64,000 nucleotides of DNA from Oxytricha trifallax (taxonomy: Eukaryota > Ciliophora > Spirotrichea > Sporadotrichida > Oxytrichidae). A program made the translations under genes and the position numbers. Positions 36,375 through 50,800 of the stretch are shown here, one piece after another. Each line of letters starts with the position of its first letter. The first letter of the stretch is position 1. Location: NCBI GenBank assembly GCA_000711775.1, contig ARYC01017309.1:38593-102592 (forward strand). The letters run 5' to 3'. The notes under the pieces were generated by a model. The model saw only the letters and a list, made by a program, of their open reading frames with translations. It was not told the DNA's origin and did not search any database.

Positions 36375-38930
36375 TTATATTTTATTTTAATGTTTATTTA
36401 TAGAGTTTCAGAAGTATTTAAAAGTAAGATTTTAATGATGAATTTCATGATTAAATTAAAAATGAATATGGAATGACATTTTAATATAACATTCATATAT
36501 TATTTCATGATTTATTATAATTTATTTATTAAAATGTATTAATAGAAGGCTATATTAAGGTTTCTTTTACTATTTAATGAAGTAAAATTATCATAAAAAT
36601 TAGATATCGGCAAATAATATGATTTAAAATTAAATTAAAAATATTGACTGATTCTTAATGATTAAATTGAAATGAGAAATTATATAGTTTAAATTATTTT
36701 ATTGAATAAAATACTTTCAACCATAATAATATATATTTTATGCAAGCATTTTTGCCAAGTTTTAAATAAACAAATTTATATATCAAAAATAGGTTCATAT
36801 TATTTCATACAATATGTCATTATTTTTTTAAAATAAAATTAATTATTTAAATTTCCATAATTATAAATTTAATTGAAACTAAATACTCCATTTTTTAAAG
36901 ATTTTTAAGTTTTAAATATACTTAACTCACATTGGAATTTAAATAAAAAGTTATTATCAGTATATTAATTAAATATTATATGGAAAGGGTCATATGAGAA
37001 ATATGAATATATATTCCAAAAATTTTTAATACCTTAACAGCTCATTTTAAAATAATATTATAAGATTGATTTTTATAATTTATTTTAAAGTAATTTATTA
37101 ATACTTTTATTGAAGAACTTAATTATTACATATAATTAATTTTATTGTTTAATGGAATTAATAAAAATAATAAGAAATTGACTTAATTTTAGTTGTTATA
37201 ATTATGAAACAAATTATTTATTTAGATAATAAAGTAATTAAATTCTTAGCTCTTTCGAAATTTCTTTTTTACTTTTTCTTAGTATATTGAATAATTGAGT
37301 AACCTTAAATAATTGTAAAAGAATGATTCTAAATACCTTATAAAAATTAAGTAAAAATAGAAATATTTTTTCAAGAGTAGAATTGAAAACTTAAATAATT
37401 ATAAGACATTTTAAAATAATAGATATTCATTATATGTTTTTATATTATTATTGTATTTTTCAAAATTAATTATACGAATCTATAACCAAATAATAATAAA
37501 ATCCTTCTACTAACATAAATTCATTATAAGAATTAATCCCCAAGATATTTATAAAATATATTGATTTATAGTAAACAATCTTTGTTTAAAATCTAGGTTA
37601 ATTTATGCGGTGATATATACTTAACTATATCAGTTAACTTACATTAAGTTTTTAGATGCTTAGAATTGTGATTTCATTTATATTTTGCTTTATAAAGTGA
37701 TTCAGTTTATCAGGTTTAGAAAATGTATTTTATTACACTAGTCTCAAGAACGTTTTTTCAATTAAATTTAATACTTTATATACTATTAAGAACCAAAGTA
37801 AAATTATCATTAAAACTCTACTTCCAAATTATGACAGATGCCGCCTTTACATCAAATTAAAATAAGGAATAATTGGTTTATGTTTCAAGCAATAATCATC
37901 AACTAAAGGAAAAGTTTTTATCGTCATATTGATAAGTTAATTTCTACTTCTTGTAAAGACAAAACTCCAGAGAATATTTATTTTAATTTTTTAATAATCT
38001 TTATTCATAATCTTTAATTTTACAAAAATTTCACTCTCTTAATCATTTGATAGGGAAATAAATGAAGTCATCAGGGTAAATATAACAAGCTATTATCTAA
38101 AACTTTAAGAGTAATCTGAATATTTTTTTTTAAAAAGAGAAATGCAAAAGTTCAAAGATATAAAAAACTCAAATATTATATATCAAGAATAAGATTTATT
38201 AAAATATTTAAAAGGCAGATTTACATACCATAGATGATGGGGTTTGTTGAAAGAAAATTAAGGGTTCTAGCAATAGTGAAAAAGCCGAACTCATTCAATA
38301 ATGTATTGAATGAGTTGTATTATTCATTCATATATTTTGTTCTATCATTTATTCATAAAAATTCATTCTTTTTTGACTTTAAAATTCAGTAGTATAATTG
38401 TTTTTACTTTCTAGGAGTGCATTAAAGAGAGTTAATTGTAATTGTGGACAAAACATTTTATGATAAATAAAAAATAATTTTGATAGCTTAATTTTAATCA
38501 ATTGTAATTCTATTTTATTAAAGTTTTGATTATTAAAAATGTTACACTTTATTATAGTAAGATAAAAATTACCAATAAAAGTATGATCTTTAACTTATTT
38601 TATTTCTTTCTTGCTTATGAGAGAACTATATACTACTTTCGTATAAAAGTGTTCAAATTTAAAAATGTAATTATTTTAAACTTTAATTGCACAAGCGACT
38701 ACCTTAATTATCATGCCATATAGTTCTGCTATAAAATTTCCTGAACTATGATTATTTAATTAACGAAATATTGAAACAAAGTACAGCTATTTCATCGTTA
38801 ATAGTTTTTTTTTTAATTAATCATAAATATCTTGTTTATCAAAAGATATATAGATCTCTAAAAATTAATTAGATTTTAACTCTTCATTAAAAAATTAAAC
38901 TAAATCTAAATTTTTCAAGTGAGTCAAGAT
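36375..38930. other. AT-rich stretch with one coding-looking island
   Basis: Mostly AT-rich. The interval 37790-37975 (plus) is open as MTDAAFTSNQNKEQLVYVSS with flanks and may be an MDS of a kinase tail or another gene. The rest holds nothing I can support apart from the hairpin at 38288-38316. Confidence 0.35.
38288..38316. repeat. Perfect 13-bp hairpin with 3-nt loop
   Basis: AACTCATTCAATA, loop ATG, TATTGAATGAGTT. Function unknown. Confidence 0.8.
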
Positions 38931-38933
38931 CTT

Positions 38934-39205
38934 GTCTTGATGCGATTGGTAGTAGCTTGAAATTTACATATTTCCTACCATAAATATTAGAAATTACTCT
39001 GTATCGAGATACGTATAACAAAGAACTGCTAATAGAAATTATCATAGATCGATAGTAAAATGTGTGGATTAACCAAACTTAAAAGTCTTAGAATAGTAGA
39101 TGTTTTTTTATGTATTTTAAAATTTTGTTTTTGCTGCATTTCTATCAAGAACCAGGATTGAATAGCAATTGAGTGAGACTGTAAATTTCTGCATTGTATT
39201 ATATA
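38934..39205 (-). CDS. Hypothetical C-terminal coding segments
   Basis: Two minus-strand segments: about 39205-39125 (LQSHSIAIQSWFLIEMQQKQ) and 39040-38934 (SIQSNFQYLWQEICKFQATT), ending in TGA (38936-38934). They are separated by a short AT-rich gap that is probably an IES. The upstream part of the gene is not found. Family unknown. Confidence 0.45.
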
Positions 39206-39368
39206 ACTTATTATATCAATCTTTCTTAATTATTTATTTGCATTAACAAAATAGTAAGTAATTAATTTCATTTTTGTATATTTCTTTTCAATTTCTCATT
39301 TTTATATTTATTATATTCAATGCTAATAAAATAAAAATTTACTATGAAAATCTTCATAAAAAACTATT

Positions 39369-39704
39369 AAGGGGGAAGTTTCCTGCACTAAAATTTTTAT
39401 ATTTTACCATAAAATTTTTGTTTTCACATTTTTATTGCTGACTATTTGAAATGCAATTTAACATATATACTTGTATTCTCTTATTATATAATGATTTTAT
39501 TAATCATAAATATTATTATAAATTTTATATGTTTATTATGATATTAAATAATCCAATTTTAATGTATTATTAGCTAATTTTATCATAATTTATTTTTACT
39601 TATATTATCAAATATCAAATGAGAACACTTGACTATTTAAGCTTTAATAATATCCGTGCACTATCCTCTCCAATTATTTTCTTAGGAGTAGGAAACTTCT
39701 CCCC
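39369..39704. mobile_element. Short inverted-repeat element, copy D (336 bp)
   Basis: 8-bp duplication AAACTATT at 39361-39368 and 39705-39712. Ends are GGGGGAAGTTTCCTGCAC and GAGTAGGAAACTTCTCCCC. The interior is homologous to copy C over much of its length. Confidence 0.85.
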
Positions 39705-40249
39705 AAACTATTTAATTAATGAGATTTGAGTTTTTAAATAAATTCACTTCTAAATAACGAATTAAATATTGCTATTTAAATTAGAATTTTATCAATACAA
39801 AAAATTGTTAAAATCATTTGAATATTTTTAAAATATATCAATTTTTGAGATTGATTTAATTGAATACAATTTTTTAATTCATTTTAATTCATATAATATC
39901 AAGAATTAAAATAAAGTACTTAACTGAAGTTAATTATATTATATACAATAAATATAAATGTTTTAGTAAGTGAATTTTTTTCTTGCATTTATCACTTATT
40001 ACCTTTATTATAATAATTTATTTTTTATATCTTTCAAACTAACTGCAGTAACTTGAAGAAAGCAAAATAATTAATAACCCAAATATTTAGAATACTATAC
40101 AAGTTTTACCTCAATTTACTTATAATTTTTTTTTAAGATTAACATTTAGAAATTGTTATATTAAATATTATTTTTTCTTTTAATATATCATAGATGTTTT
40201 CTTAACACTAATATATTATTTTATAAATTACCTCTCAACCCTTTAAACA
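39705..40249. other. AT-rich stretch
   Basis: No supported feature. Confidence 0.4.
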
Positions 40250-41600
40250 TAATCTAGGATCAGGATGATGAAGATAAAGAGCTACAACATTATAAGATTA
40301 TGAATTTAAATAAACTTCAGATTTCAGACCCGCATATTATTTATAATAATCATGTATATAAATATATATATATATATATCAATTAATTATATTTATATTA
40401 ATAATTTAAACTTTTAGATATCAGCAAAGTCAAAAAGATGCATAATAATATATTAAGTTCAGTTGATTTTTCAAATTAATTAAATTAATATAACGATAAC
40501 AAAGGATCAATATCTAAGAATTAAAAAATAGTATTTTTCTTATTTTAATTTATAAAATTAAGATTAAAGAAAAAAAAGAAATTTGGAGGAAGGGGAAAAA
40601 AAAATTTAGTTTATAGTAATTAAATTAAAAAATATTATAATGAAAGATGTTAATTTGAAGTTTTAATTAAATTACATACAATAGTTATAATTAAATTTTT
40701 ATTTTGTAAATTTATATAAAATATTCTACTCTTTTACTTGTATAATATAGGAGAATTAAACTGAGTTAAGTATATTTTAAAAATATTAATTAAGTATTAA
40801 TCCAAGAAAAAATTCAGATATTTTGTTTCCGCTTAGCTTATTTCAAGTAATTATAAAGATAGTATCAATGATAGTTAATTTATATTTATTTTTATTTTAA
40901 AGATATAATTAGATTATTTTTTGTTATCAATAATTGTTTATAAATACTAATTCTAAATTTAAATATCAAACCTAGATTAATCTTACCGATCTAAGACACC
41001 TTAAGGCAGATACTTTATTTTATATAGATTATAGAAATATTATTAAAAATATTTTACCAAAATAAGAGTACCAATCCTTACAAACAACTTGGTGAATTTT
41101 TTGAAGAAGATGATGATGAAAATGATATAAATCTTATTTTAATTAATATTAAATCTATATTAATTATACAATAGACAAGGAATTTAAAATTATATTATTT
41201 ATTATTATATAAATAAGTTATTATAAGGACTTAGGAAGTATTGTCTCACTATCAGTTAAATTTATGAAGTATTAAATTACTTAAGAATTTATAAATGAGT
41301 ATCAAATATTTTTTTTTTAATTTAATATGAAGCACTTAACAACCAAAATATTAAAATACTTTAAAATACTTAACAAGGTTTAAGTTTTATTTATTGCTAG
41401 TATATACAGCAACACAAACGAGAGTTTTGCGAACTCTGATCCTTAAGACTATAACACAAGGGAAACTAAATAAATACTTTAAGTCATTCAGTCAGAAACA
41501 TAATCCTGCTTTTAGAGCAACTACAACTATTGATTCTATCACTGGAAACTTAGTAATCAGCTGGACTCCACCAACTAAAGAAAGAAAAGGGTAGGTTAAT
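40250..41600 (+). CDS. Hypothetical acidic/Gln-rich segments (possible kinase tail)
   Basis: Plus-strand islands: 40255-40350 (DQDDEDKELQHYKIMNLNK), 41075-41130 (NPYKQLGEFFEEDDDENDIN) and 41399-41540 (IYSNTNESFANSDPQDYNTR, ending TGA). A different frame of the last island is also open, so its frame is uncertain. Position and strand would fit a C-terminal tail after the CK1 copy A kinase domain, but no pointer chain was solved. Confidence 0.4.
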
Positions 41601-43195
41601 ATTTCTAAAAAACCTAATGCCATTTTTTAATAATTTATGGCCCCTATTTAATATGTATATATTAGCAATAAATAAAACTGATTAATATATAATAGAGATC
41701 TCTAATTAAATTTTGATCTCTTTTTTAATTTCCCTTGCCTTAAGCGATTCACTACAACTACTACTTAACAAGGTTTAATTAATAATAATTTATTAGTATG
41801 ACACAATAAATTAGTAATGACATGAGCTATTCAATAATAATTAATTGAAATTACAACCGAGTAAAATATAAATAATTATAAATCATGTCTTTTATTACCG
41901 AAATGCAGTACTATTTCGACAATTACTAAAATTTATAATAAATAAATATATTTATAAGTTATAATTAAATCATAGTAATTGTCAGTTCCCTAATATAATG
42001 TAATTAAGGGACAAATAATTAACTAAAATAAAATATAAAATTAACTATTAATTCGTAAAAAAAATTAATTATTTAATTATGAAAAAATCTATTTTTAAGA
42101 TAAATTATTTTATTGAGAGTTTTTTATTCATTTTAAATGTTTTAAACATAAAAAACAATATTACTTAACAAAATAAAAAAATAATTTAAAAGTTGAATAT
42201 CATGATTTATATTGTTATTGAAAAATTATAAAGTTTTCAGAGTTAATTTATTTTTCATCGCATAGATTAGGTTTCTTATTTTTCAATCAATTGCAATCAA
42301 TTAAAAATTATGCTTAAAATCTAAAAATTCTGTTAAAATTTACTTAATTTTCAATTCAAATTTATAAAATTGAAAATGTATATATTTTTAAATATTAAAG
42401 TTTATATTAATAATATTTAAAAAATTCAACAATTTAATTTTTCTATAGATTATACATCCTTAAAATAAAACCAATATTTTTTCATGATTATAAATTTAGA
42501 AAACTATGGCTGATTTTAATTACATTTTATTTAAAATAGTGAATACAAAATAAAATATTTAAAAAATTTAATAGATATGTGATATTTAAAAGTTAATTTA
42601 ATTAAATGATTGCAATTAATGGCAGCTAATATTTTTTTAAAAAAAAAACTATAGAAAATAAATCTTATTTAAAAGGTAATTTAAACTCAGCTCGATGAAT
42701 TATTGGTTATTATATTATTATTTTATTTTTTTTCATCATTGAAGATAAAAAAATCAAAAATTATTTGCTAATTTGTATAATTTAATTCAATACCAATATT
42801 TTATTTGATTTATTAGCTTCATTGATGAAATTAAATAATAACCAAATATAAATTAAGCTGAATTTAAAATGCCTTTCAAGCAAAAACTGTATTCTATAGT
42901 TTTTTTGAAAAAATTACTTGCCATTAATTACAATTATTTAATGTAACTAAGTTTAAAATATCCCATATCTATTATAATCTTGCAAAATAATTTACAATAG
43001 ATTATTTAAGATAAATATATTTATATACAAATAACAAAATAACATTTTAGTATTCCTTTAAATTAAAATTTTTTATGACAATTTACTTATTCAATAGAGT
43101 AATATATCAAAGAAATTAAATTTAAAAATATAACTCGAGTATTCATTTAAATATTAGTTATAACTCATTATTTTTTTCTGAATTAAAATAAAACT
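41601..43195. other. AT-rich stretch
   Basis: No supported feature. Confidence 0.4.
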
Positions 43196-43214
43196 TTCTT
43201 CGATAGATTTGTGC

Positions 43215-43360
43215 TTTAAAATGTAGCCAATAAGATCTATAAACAACTCTCAATTTAGAAATCTCATTCAGAGTCAGTAGTCTAAATTTCTCATAAGCAA
43301 TAAAAATATTAATATGTCATAGCACACTCCCTCTTCATTAAATAAAAGCGCTAACTGTAA
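43215..43360 (+). CDS. Orphan coding segment, Gln/Ser-rich
   Basis: The plus strand reads NVANKIYKQLSIQKSHSESV and then HKQQKYQYVIAHSLFIKQKR. It lies alone in AT-rich DNA; gene membership unknown. Confidence 0.35.
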
Positions 43361-43929
43361 TAACATGATTATTGTATAATTTAATTATTTTTATTCAAAA
43401 TCTTAAAGTATTTTTATAAAATTATAATTCTAATCATTAAGTTATAAAAAATAAAAATATAAATATTTTTTATAATAATGTATCATTATTTGATTCCAAC
43501 AGCAAAAAGAAGTATATAGAAAGTAGTGCAAATATTTAATTAACTAACAGCAATATTGAAAGCTAATTTTTAATTTTTTTGAATCAAATATTATGAATTT
43601 TTTCAGTTAAAATATATCTAAAGATTAATTAAAATTAAAAATAATAAGTAAAATTTACAGGTAGATAAATTAATATTTAAATTTAATTATGTTATAAATA
43701 TCAATAATTTATTAGATATATTCTGAAAATATTATATTAGCTAATGAGTATATAGTATTTTTTCTTTAATATTTTAAGAATAAAAAATTTAATTTATTAT
43801 TTAATATATTTTATTAAACATAAAAATCAAAACTATTATTTCAATAACGTCAATTAAAATCAACCAAGGAATTCAATTTAAAAAGTTATCAAGTTTTCAA
43901 AATATAAATTGTATAATTTTATATTAAAA

Positions 43930-44815
43930 TATTTTTGATTCAATAAGCGGATAGCCATCTTGGGAATCCAAAAAATAGAATTTATATGTTCATCGAAAGG
44001 CTTTATACCCACTTAAAACAAATAGTCTAAGTCCTCATAAATTGAGATTTGGTCTTTAAAATCACTAAAAGCAAAATATTTATTGATAATGAGTAGTTTA
44101 AATATATATATATAAATATTTTTTATGATAAAAATCTGATTAAATAATACTTATATTTATTATAATTTGAAATTTGGAACATATTTTGTCAATTTCACAA
44201 AATGAATCTCTTATCTTTATTTTTTGATAATTATATAATTCATTAAAAAACCATAAAATAAAAAATTTATAATTGCAATTTTTTTAGAAAAGACCTTTAT
44301 TACAAAGTGCAATAATCCTGAAAAATATAAAATGAATAAATACCAAAATTAAATAAAAACATTTACTTTTTATTCAAACTTAAGCGATTTTCAACTTTAA
44401 GATCGTCAATTTAATTTTGATAATAGTTCTCCCAACAGTCTTTTGAACTTAAATTATATTTAGAGATAAATTTCTTTGGTTTATTTTGTATTTTCTAATG
44501 TTTATATTTAATCTAAAAAACTCTGGGTAAATGGTAAATCCTTAAGACTTTACTATACTAAATGTATAAATTTAATTAAACTTTTTTATTTTAATTGTCG
44601 CTTTTAAATGAATTATATTAAACTATATAATAGCTCATAATTTTAAAAATAAAATTTGTTTATTTAATGTTAATTTTTTAATTTTTATGGGAAGTAAATA
44701 ATATATTTAATTCCCTATTTTTAGCATTATGATTTCAAGAAAATTTAATTTGACAAAGATATATTTGGCATGCTATTTCCCAAGGGTCTAGTTTCAATTA
44801 AATACAAATGAAATG
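43930..44815 (-). CDS. Hypothetical protein in at least three MDSs
   Basis: Minus-strand islands in order: about 44810-44750 (GNSMPNISLSNQ or an alternative frame), 44470-44365 (SSKDCWENYYQNQIDDLKVE) and 44060-43945 (ISIYEDLDYLFQVGIKPFDE, HINSIFWIPKMAIRL). Good amino-acid composition, but no family recognised. Start and stop not found. Confidence 0.45.
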
Positions 44816-45194
44816 ATAATTGGGTCTATAAATACTACAAATAATTCATTTTTTAATGCAATTTTAATGCCAAAATTTAGAATTAAAATGAATTTAACTT
44901 TATTAAGTTATTAATTTTTTTAAAGATCATTTTATTAATATCATAGAGATGGGATCGATAAGTTTATTTAATTTATATATTAAATTATTTTTTATTATTA
45001 TTTTTCTAAATTTAATTATAGTATTTTAAGTTTTGCAGATCAAGTTTAAAAGCAATTAAAGAACAATACACAATTATAAATTTAATCAGCAATACCTTGA
45101 ATTAAAATTAATTAAAAAAAATTATAAAAATATTTCTCCCTTTAATTATAAAATTAATTATTATTTTTTTAATAACTATACTGTTTTTTATTAA

Positions 45195-45905
45195 TCAGCT
45201 ACCAAAATCAGAAACAGCAAATAATTCAGAGATGAGTAATTGATACTAGATAATCAAAAATCAGACTTGAATGAGTTACGCTCTCCACAGCCAAAAAAGA
45301 GTCAGTGTTTAAATCCCTTTTTGTTTGCATATTTTATATATAAATGTATTAATCTTTTTAAATCATAAAAAATACATGTAACTACTAAGGTTATTATGAA
45401 AAATATACTTGTAAACCATATATAAAATAAGTATATAAAATATTTTATTATAAATGCAGGCAACATTTAAGATGAAAATTCTGACAGTGAAAGCGATTTT
45501 GGAATGTTAAACCCCATAATTCAATTAGGATTTATAAGTTAATTTATAACAAATTAAACAATTCGCGGCAAAAAAATGCATTAACTTTAGATCATAGGAA
45601 AAATTTAATTATTGGAGCTTAATTTTTATGAGAAATAATGATTTTATTTTTATAATTCCCATATAAATAAAAATCTAAGGGTTTATAAGTAGATGAGTAA
45701 GTAGAGATAAATATGAATTCAAAAAGGGAGAAGTATTTGAGATCAGATTCTTAAAATGAGGGCAGAATCGAAGGAAGTTCCCCTGACTCTATCACATCGA
45801 ATCACTACAACGACAATGATCTTAAAAAATTAAATTAAAGACACAGTTAAGGTTCTTCTAACACTATTTTTTAGTAAATTAATTGAAAATTTCTGGCTAT
45901 AGACT
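45195..45905 (+). CDS. Hypothetical Ser/Asp/Gln-rich segments
   Basis: Plus-strand islands: 45200-45330 (DEQLILDNQKSDLNELRSPQ), 45458-45535 (NIQDENSDSESDFGMLNP) and 45713-45887 (MNSKREKYLRSDSQNEGRIE, SSPDSITSNHYNDNDLKKLN), the last ending in TGA near 45887. Disordered composition. It may belong to one gene, or the third may be a separate start. Confidence 0.45.
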
Positions 45906-46869
45906 ATTTTTTTAAAATCAAATTCCATTTGTAATTTTTATTGAATTTTTTACTAGATTTGAAGGGAGAACTCTTATTACTTAAGTTATAAATATCTGAT
46001 ACTTTCATTATTGAAAATTACGCCAATCAATTATGAATAATTAAATAAAATAATTAATCTTTAATAATCATCAAATTTATATTTTGGACTCAATTACGAA
46101 GCATCTCAGTATGTAAATATTAAGGTGTTATAATTATTGATTAATAATTTGGAAATATTTACATTAAATTATATAAAGAGTATAAATATGAATTGAACTT
46201 TATATATCCCAAATTTAATATTCATTATCCATAATTGCCTAATGTTGCATAAAATCTATAAGTTTAGTAATAATATAGTAGTTTAATTTTATAACAAATG
46301 TAAAAGAGTTAATATGTGCTAACCTAAACTAATATATTTATCAATCCATATTTAATTCTTAAACAATTTATACTCATGTTTGGTATAATATTTTGCAACA
46401 ATACTTTGTAATAATAATATCTTTGGAGTTTTATTTTAAGCTAAAAATTCATATTTACTGTATAAAAGAAGCATTATTATTTGTTTTTTCCTCATTTCTT
46501 GTTAAATTATAATTTTAATACTCAAATTTAATAGAGCCATACTTTGTGCTTATCTAAACATAGGTGGATTTCATTATAATCTTAATATGAATGACTATAC
46601 TTAAACTAATATTTACAATTAACCTTTAGTAAATTTTTAGTTCAATAAATAAATAAAGAATTTCTAGCAAGAATTAATTTCGCAAAAAAGTAAATTAAAT
46701 AAAAATTAATGTTTCTTCATCATTTTTGAGTTATGAAATTAAATAAATTTGAGCAAAATTAAATCTTATAACTTTAAAAATATCTATTAATTTCATTATT
46801 ATGATTGAATTTATTGATTTTATTCTATGGTAAATACTATTATTCCGAATTAATGATTAATTGGAGCTG

Positions 46870-47410
46870 TTATGGTTGGTGAGTAATCTCAATTTGATTC
46901 ATATCCAATATTGTATCATGACTAACAAAGCTAGTAGGCAAGACAATCAAGTAGCATTCATAGGGACGCCAAACTCCTGAAAGGACACCTCGGTCAATAA
47001 GACTTCTCTATTCAAAATTGATATGTGACAGAGCGAGATAACTTCAAAGATATAAGGTAAAAATCTCACTGCTGCTGAGAATGCAGTTTCTGTACTTTTG
47101 TTGAGGTAACTCAGTATCCTAACATGATTTCAGAGAAACTATTAAATCGTTGGTTTCTCTAATCATAATTTCTAATCCTTTAAGGCTGGGCACTACTACC
47201 TCCCTCCTTATTGCCTAAGAAGAACATTTAAAAAAGGTAATCTCATCTATGTAGGACATTCCAAATGATAACTCACTCAATGAATCATAACTATTTGATT
47301 GAACCAAACCGAAAGAACTTTCTATCAATGAGCCTAAAAACCTTATACCCATTTTTATAGGCGATTGTATAATAGAAAGCTCTATTTTAAAATCAAGTGA
47401 AACTACAAGT
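46870..47410 (+). repeat. Dispersed ~0.55 kb repeat, diverged copy
   Basis: Aligns in blocks with 49095-49650: CCAAACTCC..., CACTGCTGCTGAGAA vs CACCGCTGCTGGGAA, TACCTCCCTCCTTATTGCCTA vs TACCTCCATCCTGCTCCCTATTACCTA, and the shared end TATAATAGAAAGCTCTATT. Less GC-rich than the 49 kb copy, consistent with decay. Confidence 0.7.
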
Positions 47411-47838
47411 CCCCTCCTGACTTTTAACTTTTTAATTTTATAATTATTAATCGGAGCTTTGTTTAAATAAATAATTCTCTAGGTTTTAACAGGTATCCAA
47501 TCAAATTAATAAGAATTAGTTTACATTAATATTATTTGCAATAGGTATTTGAGTTAATTAAATATTATAAATCTATTTTTTATTTTAAATTCAAAATAAA
47601 ATAAATCATAATTAACTAAACCTCAAATATCATATAATTTTTACAAAGAATTATGGTCATATTTATTATTAATTTGAGTTAATAATTTGAACTTATACTA
47701 TTGAGAGTAAAGAAAGAAATTAATCGTGATTATAATATTAAATAACATTGGTAAAAATATTAACTATCTAATTTAACAATTGAATAGCATAAGCCCCATT
47801 ATTAATTTCCATACAGCATTAAAATAATAAAATAACAT

Positions 47839-50800
47839 ATGATCAAGCAAGGTCTAAAAATTAATACAAGATATCAACTACGAGAAAGTCTGGGACAGGG
47901 TTCTTTTGGGGAAGTATGGACTGCCACCGATATAATTCTTGATGTTGAAGTAGCAATTAAATTTGTAAGAATGACACAAAATTTAAAATTTCTTATGTCT
48001 AATCTTAATATTAACTTCATTTAATGTAGTCTAAGGATATGCAAATTTTTCGGGAGGTAGGGAGTGAAAACTTTTGATAATTTGAAATTTATTATATAGA
48101 CTTTAAGATATTTTTTATTTAAAGATCATGTGTTCTGATAGAGACCCCTCCTACCTTCCAATCACTTTATTTTATATTATTTAATCGATTTTTTTATTAA
48201 AATACTTTCCTTGCTCTGTGTGTTTCTATTACATCATTTTTATTATTTGATAAGTTCAATACTCCATCAATCTTCTTGAGAACATGTTTTCATAGTAAAA
48301 TTTTTTTAATTTTTTATAATTATAAATCTATATAACATCAATTAATTTTATTTCATTGTTTTATATGTCTTGAATCACCAGTACTTAATTAAAAATAATT
48401 TAATTGTTTAATAATTTTTGGAATAATATTTTCTCTTCATTTCTTTTTATGCTTTCTTAAAATATTTTAATATTAAGTTAACTTTAATAAAATTATTTTA
48501 TTTTTATGTTAAATAATCATAAAAAAATGAAGGGTAAGAAACATTATGAAAAATTTTAGAATTCTTTTTTCTCATATAATTAAGTGAAGTTGTATATGAT
48601 ATATAAATACGAAGAGCAGGAAGTTTATTTTAAATATAAAAAATCATATTAAATTATTTCAATAAAGTGAGAGGAGGGGAAAGAGGGGTCTTGGTGAGAA
48701 CAATCATCTTTATTCGATTTTTTCAACCAGTAAGTATAAGTTTTATAGTTTCTAGAAATAAATAGACTAATTTTAGATAAGGTTTTTAAAATAAAAAAAA
48801 TAATATTGAATATTTAACTTCTTAAATATTTTATTTTATAAATTTGTAAAAATACTTTATAATCAGTTGCCTATTTTTCTATTAGAAAGAGACATAAGGT
48901 TTTAATAAATAAAAATTCAATAAATTTTCATTTACTTTATTTAAAATTAAACATACTGATCAAGGTCACAAATTAAAACTATGAAGGTAAAAATTGCAAC
49001 AAATCGATAAATTTATCATATTTTCTAAATTTTGTGTGTTTAATGATTAAAATCAAATAAATTTAACATATCACTGTTTAATACTAAAATCAAACCATCA
49101 ATCTTAGTCGTGACGTAGACGTATCTGAGTGAGTTGAAGTGGCAATTCCGTGACGTGGCAGTCATGAAGTAGAAAACTCCGAAAAAACCATCCTCGCTAT
49201 CACCTAGTCTAATCCCAAAATCAAGATGTCACCCCACGTCTTTCGACATTTGAGGGACAGAGCTCGTGAGATTCGACCAGAGTGACAGAAGGTGGAGAAA
49301 AACGCTTACCGGTCCCACCGCTGCTGGGAAACGTAATCCCTATCCTTTCGCTGTGGTAGCTTCAGTGCCCTAACCCGGTGTGGGAGAAAAATCCTTATCG
49401 TTGGCTTCAATGGTTTTCATCTTCTCACTTTTGGAGGCAGAGCGTACCTCCATCCTGCTCCCTATTACCTAGGAAACTGAACTCAAGCCAGGAAACTCAT
49501 CTAATGCAGGGAAATCTTAGGATCCAGCTCACTCGAAGAGTGAATGCTGACAGATTGAACCCCGCCGACTGGCCCCTCATGCGTTGCGCCCAGCAACCCC
49601 CTACCTGCCCTCGGTAGGCCTTAGTATAATAGAAAGCTCTATTAGAAAGTCCTAAGTGGTTGGTACCACCTAGCAATTTACTTTCTAATTTAATAATTTT
49701 CTAAATTTTAATTTAATAGGTCTCCCCAAATTTTATGCAAGTGGACTTAATCTAAAATAATTGTATTTTCATTTAATTATTAATTATTATATTGGGATAT
49801 ATCTAATTTTATTGAAGATATACTTAAAATAATTTTTGATTATAACAGTTTTAGAATTATTTTAATTTCAAATAATTTTGTCATTAAAATAACATTTTCT
49901 ATAGAATTTTACATTTTCAATTTATTTAAAAATTTTAAATTTTCAAATAAATTTCAAAATATAAATTATAGAAGAGATTTTGGCTAATAATATGACTGTT
50001 TAATTTTTTTAATAAATACAAGAAAAATTTTGCTAAATTATCATAATTTTATTTATCAAACTAAGTCAATCATTTAACCATTTAATTCTATCTACTTCCT
50101 TTATTTAATTTAATTTTAATTTTTAAATCTCGGGATGATTATATTTTGCTTTGATGTTTTAATTTTTAATAAAAATTAATTGACTTAGCTTACTTATATT
50201 GATATATCAATATTTATATTAAATTTATAATGATCCCAAAATATAAAATGGACTCATTTAATCAATTATAGAATTCTTAATTTAAAATTATATAATTATT
50301 TATTAAAAAAATAATAATTAAGTTACAAAAGATATTTATCTCAAATTTTCATTTAATTTGTAAAAGTTATTAAAATTTATGAGTAAATTATATGAAAAAT
50401 TTTATTATAAAATTTAGGGTTTTTAAACTGTTTGAAGTTATAAATTAAATTTCAATTCTCAAACTATTATCCATTCGTTCACTTTTTAAAATAATAAATA
50501 ATAATATTAATTCATAACTTTTTTTAAAAATTAATGAAGGTCATTATTTCATAGTGATGTAGAAACTTGGTCGTAGTCTGTTTGACTGTATAAAAGAGAG
50601 GGAGAGATTATTCTCAAAAAAGACTGTATTACAGATAGGAATTTAACTTGTAATAATCTATTCTCATACAATCAGTCTAGATCATGATTATTTATCAAGA
50701 AAAAAATAATTAATTTATTATTATCATTAAAAACTGTTAAAAGTACTATTTTATTTTTTATCAGATCATCAAAATTGATATCTAGCTCATTTTTATAGGG

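Noticed and set aside
49378-49617. 79-residue plus-strand ORF in the GC-rich island
   Set aside because: It sits inside a dispersed repeat whose other copies do not keep the frame.
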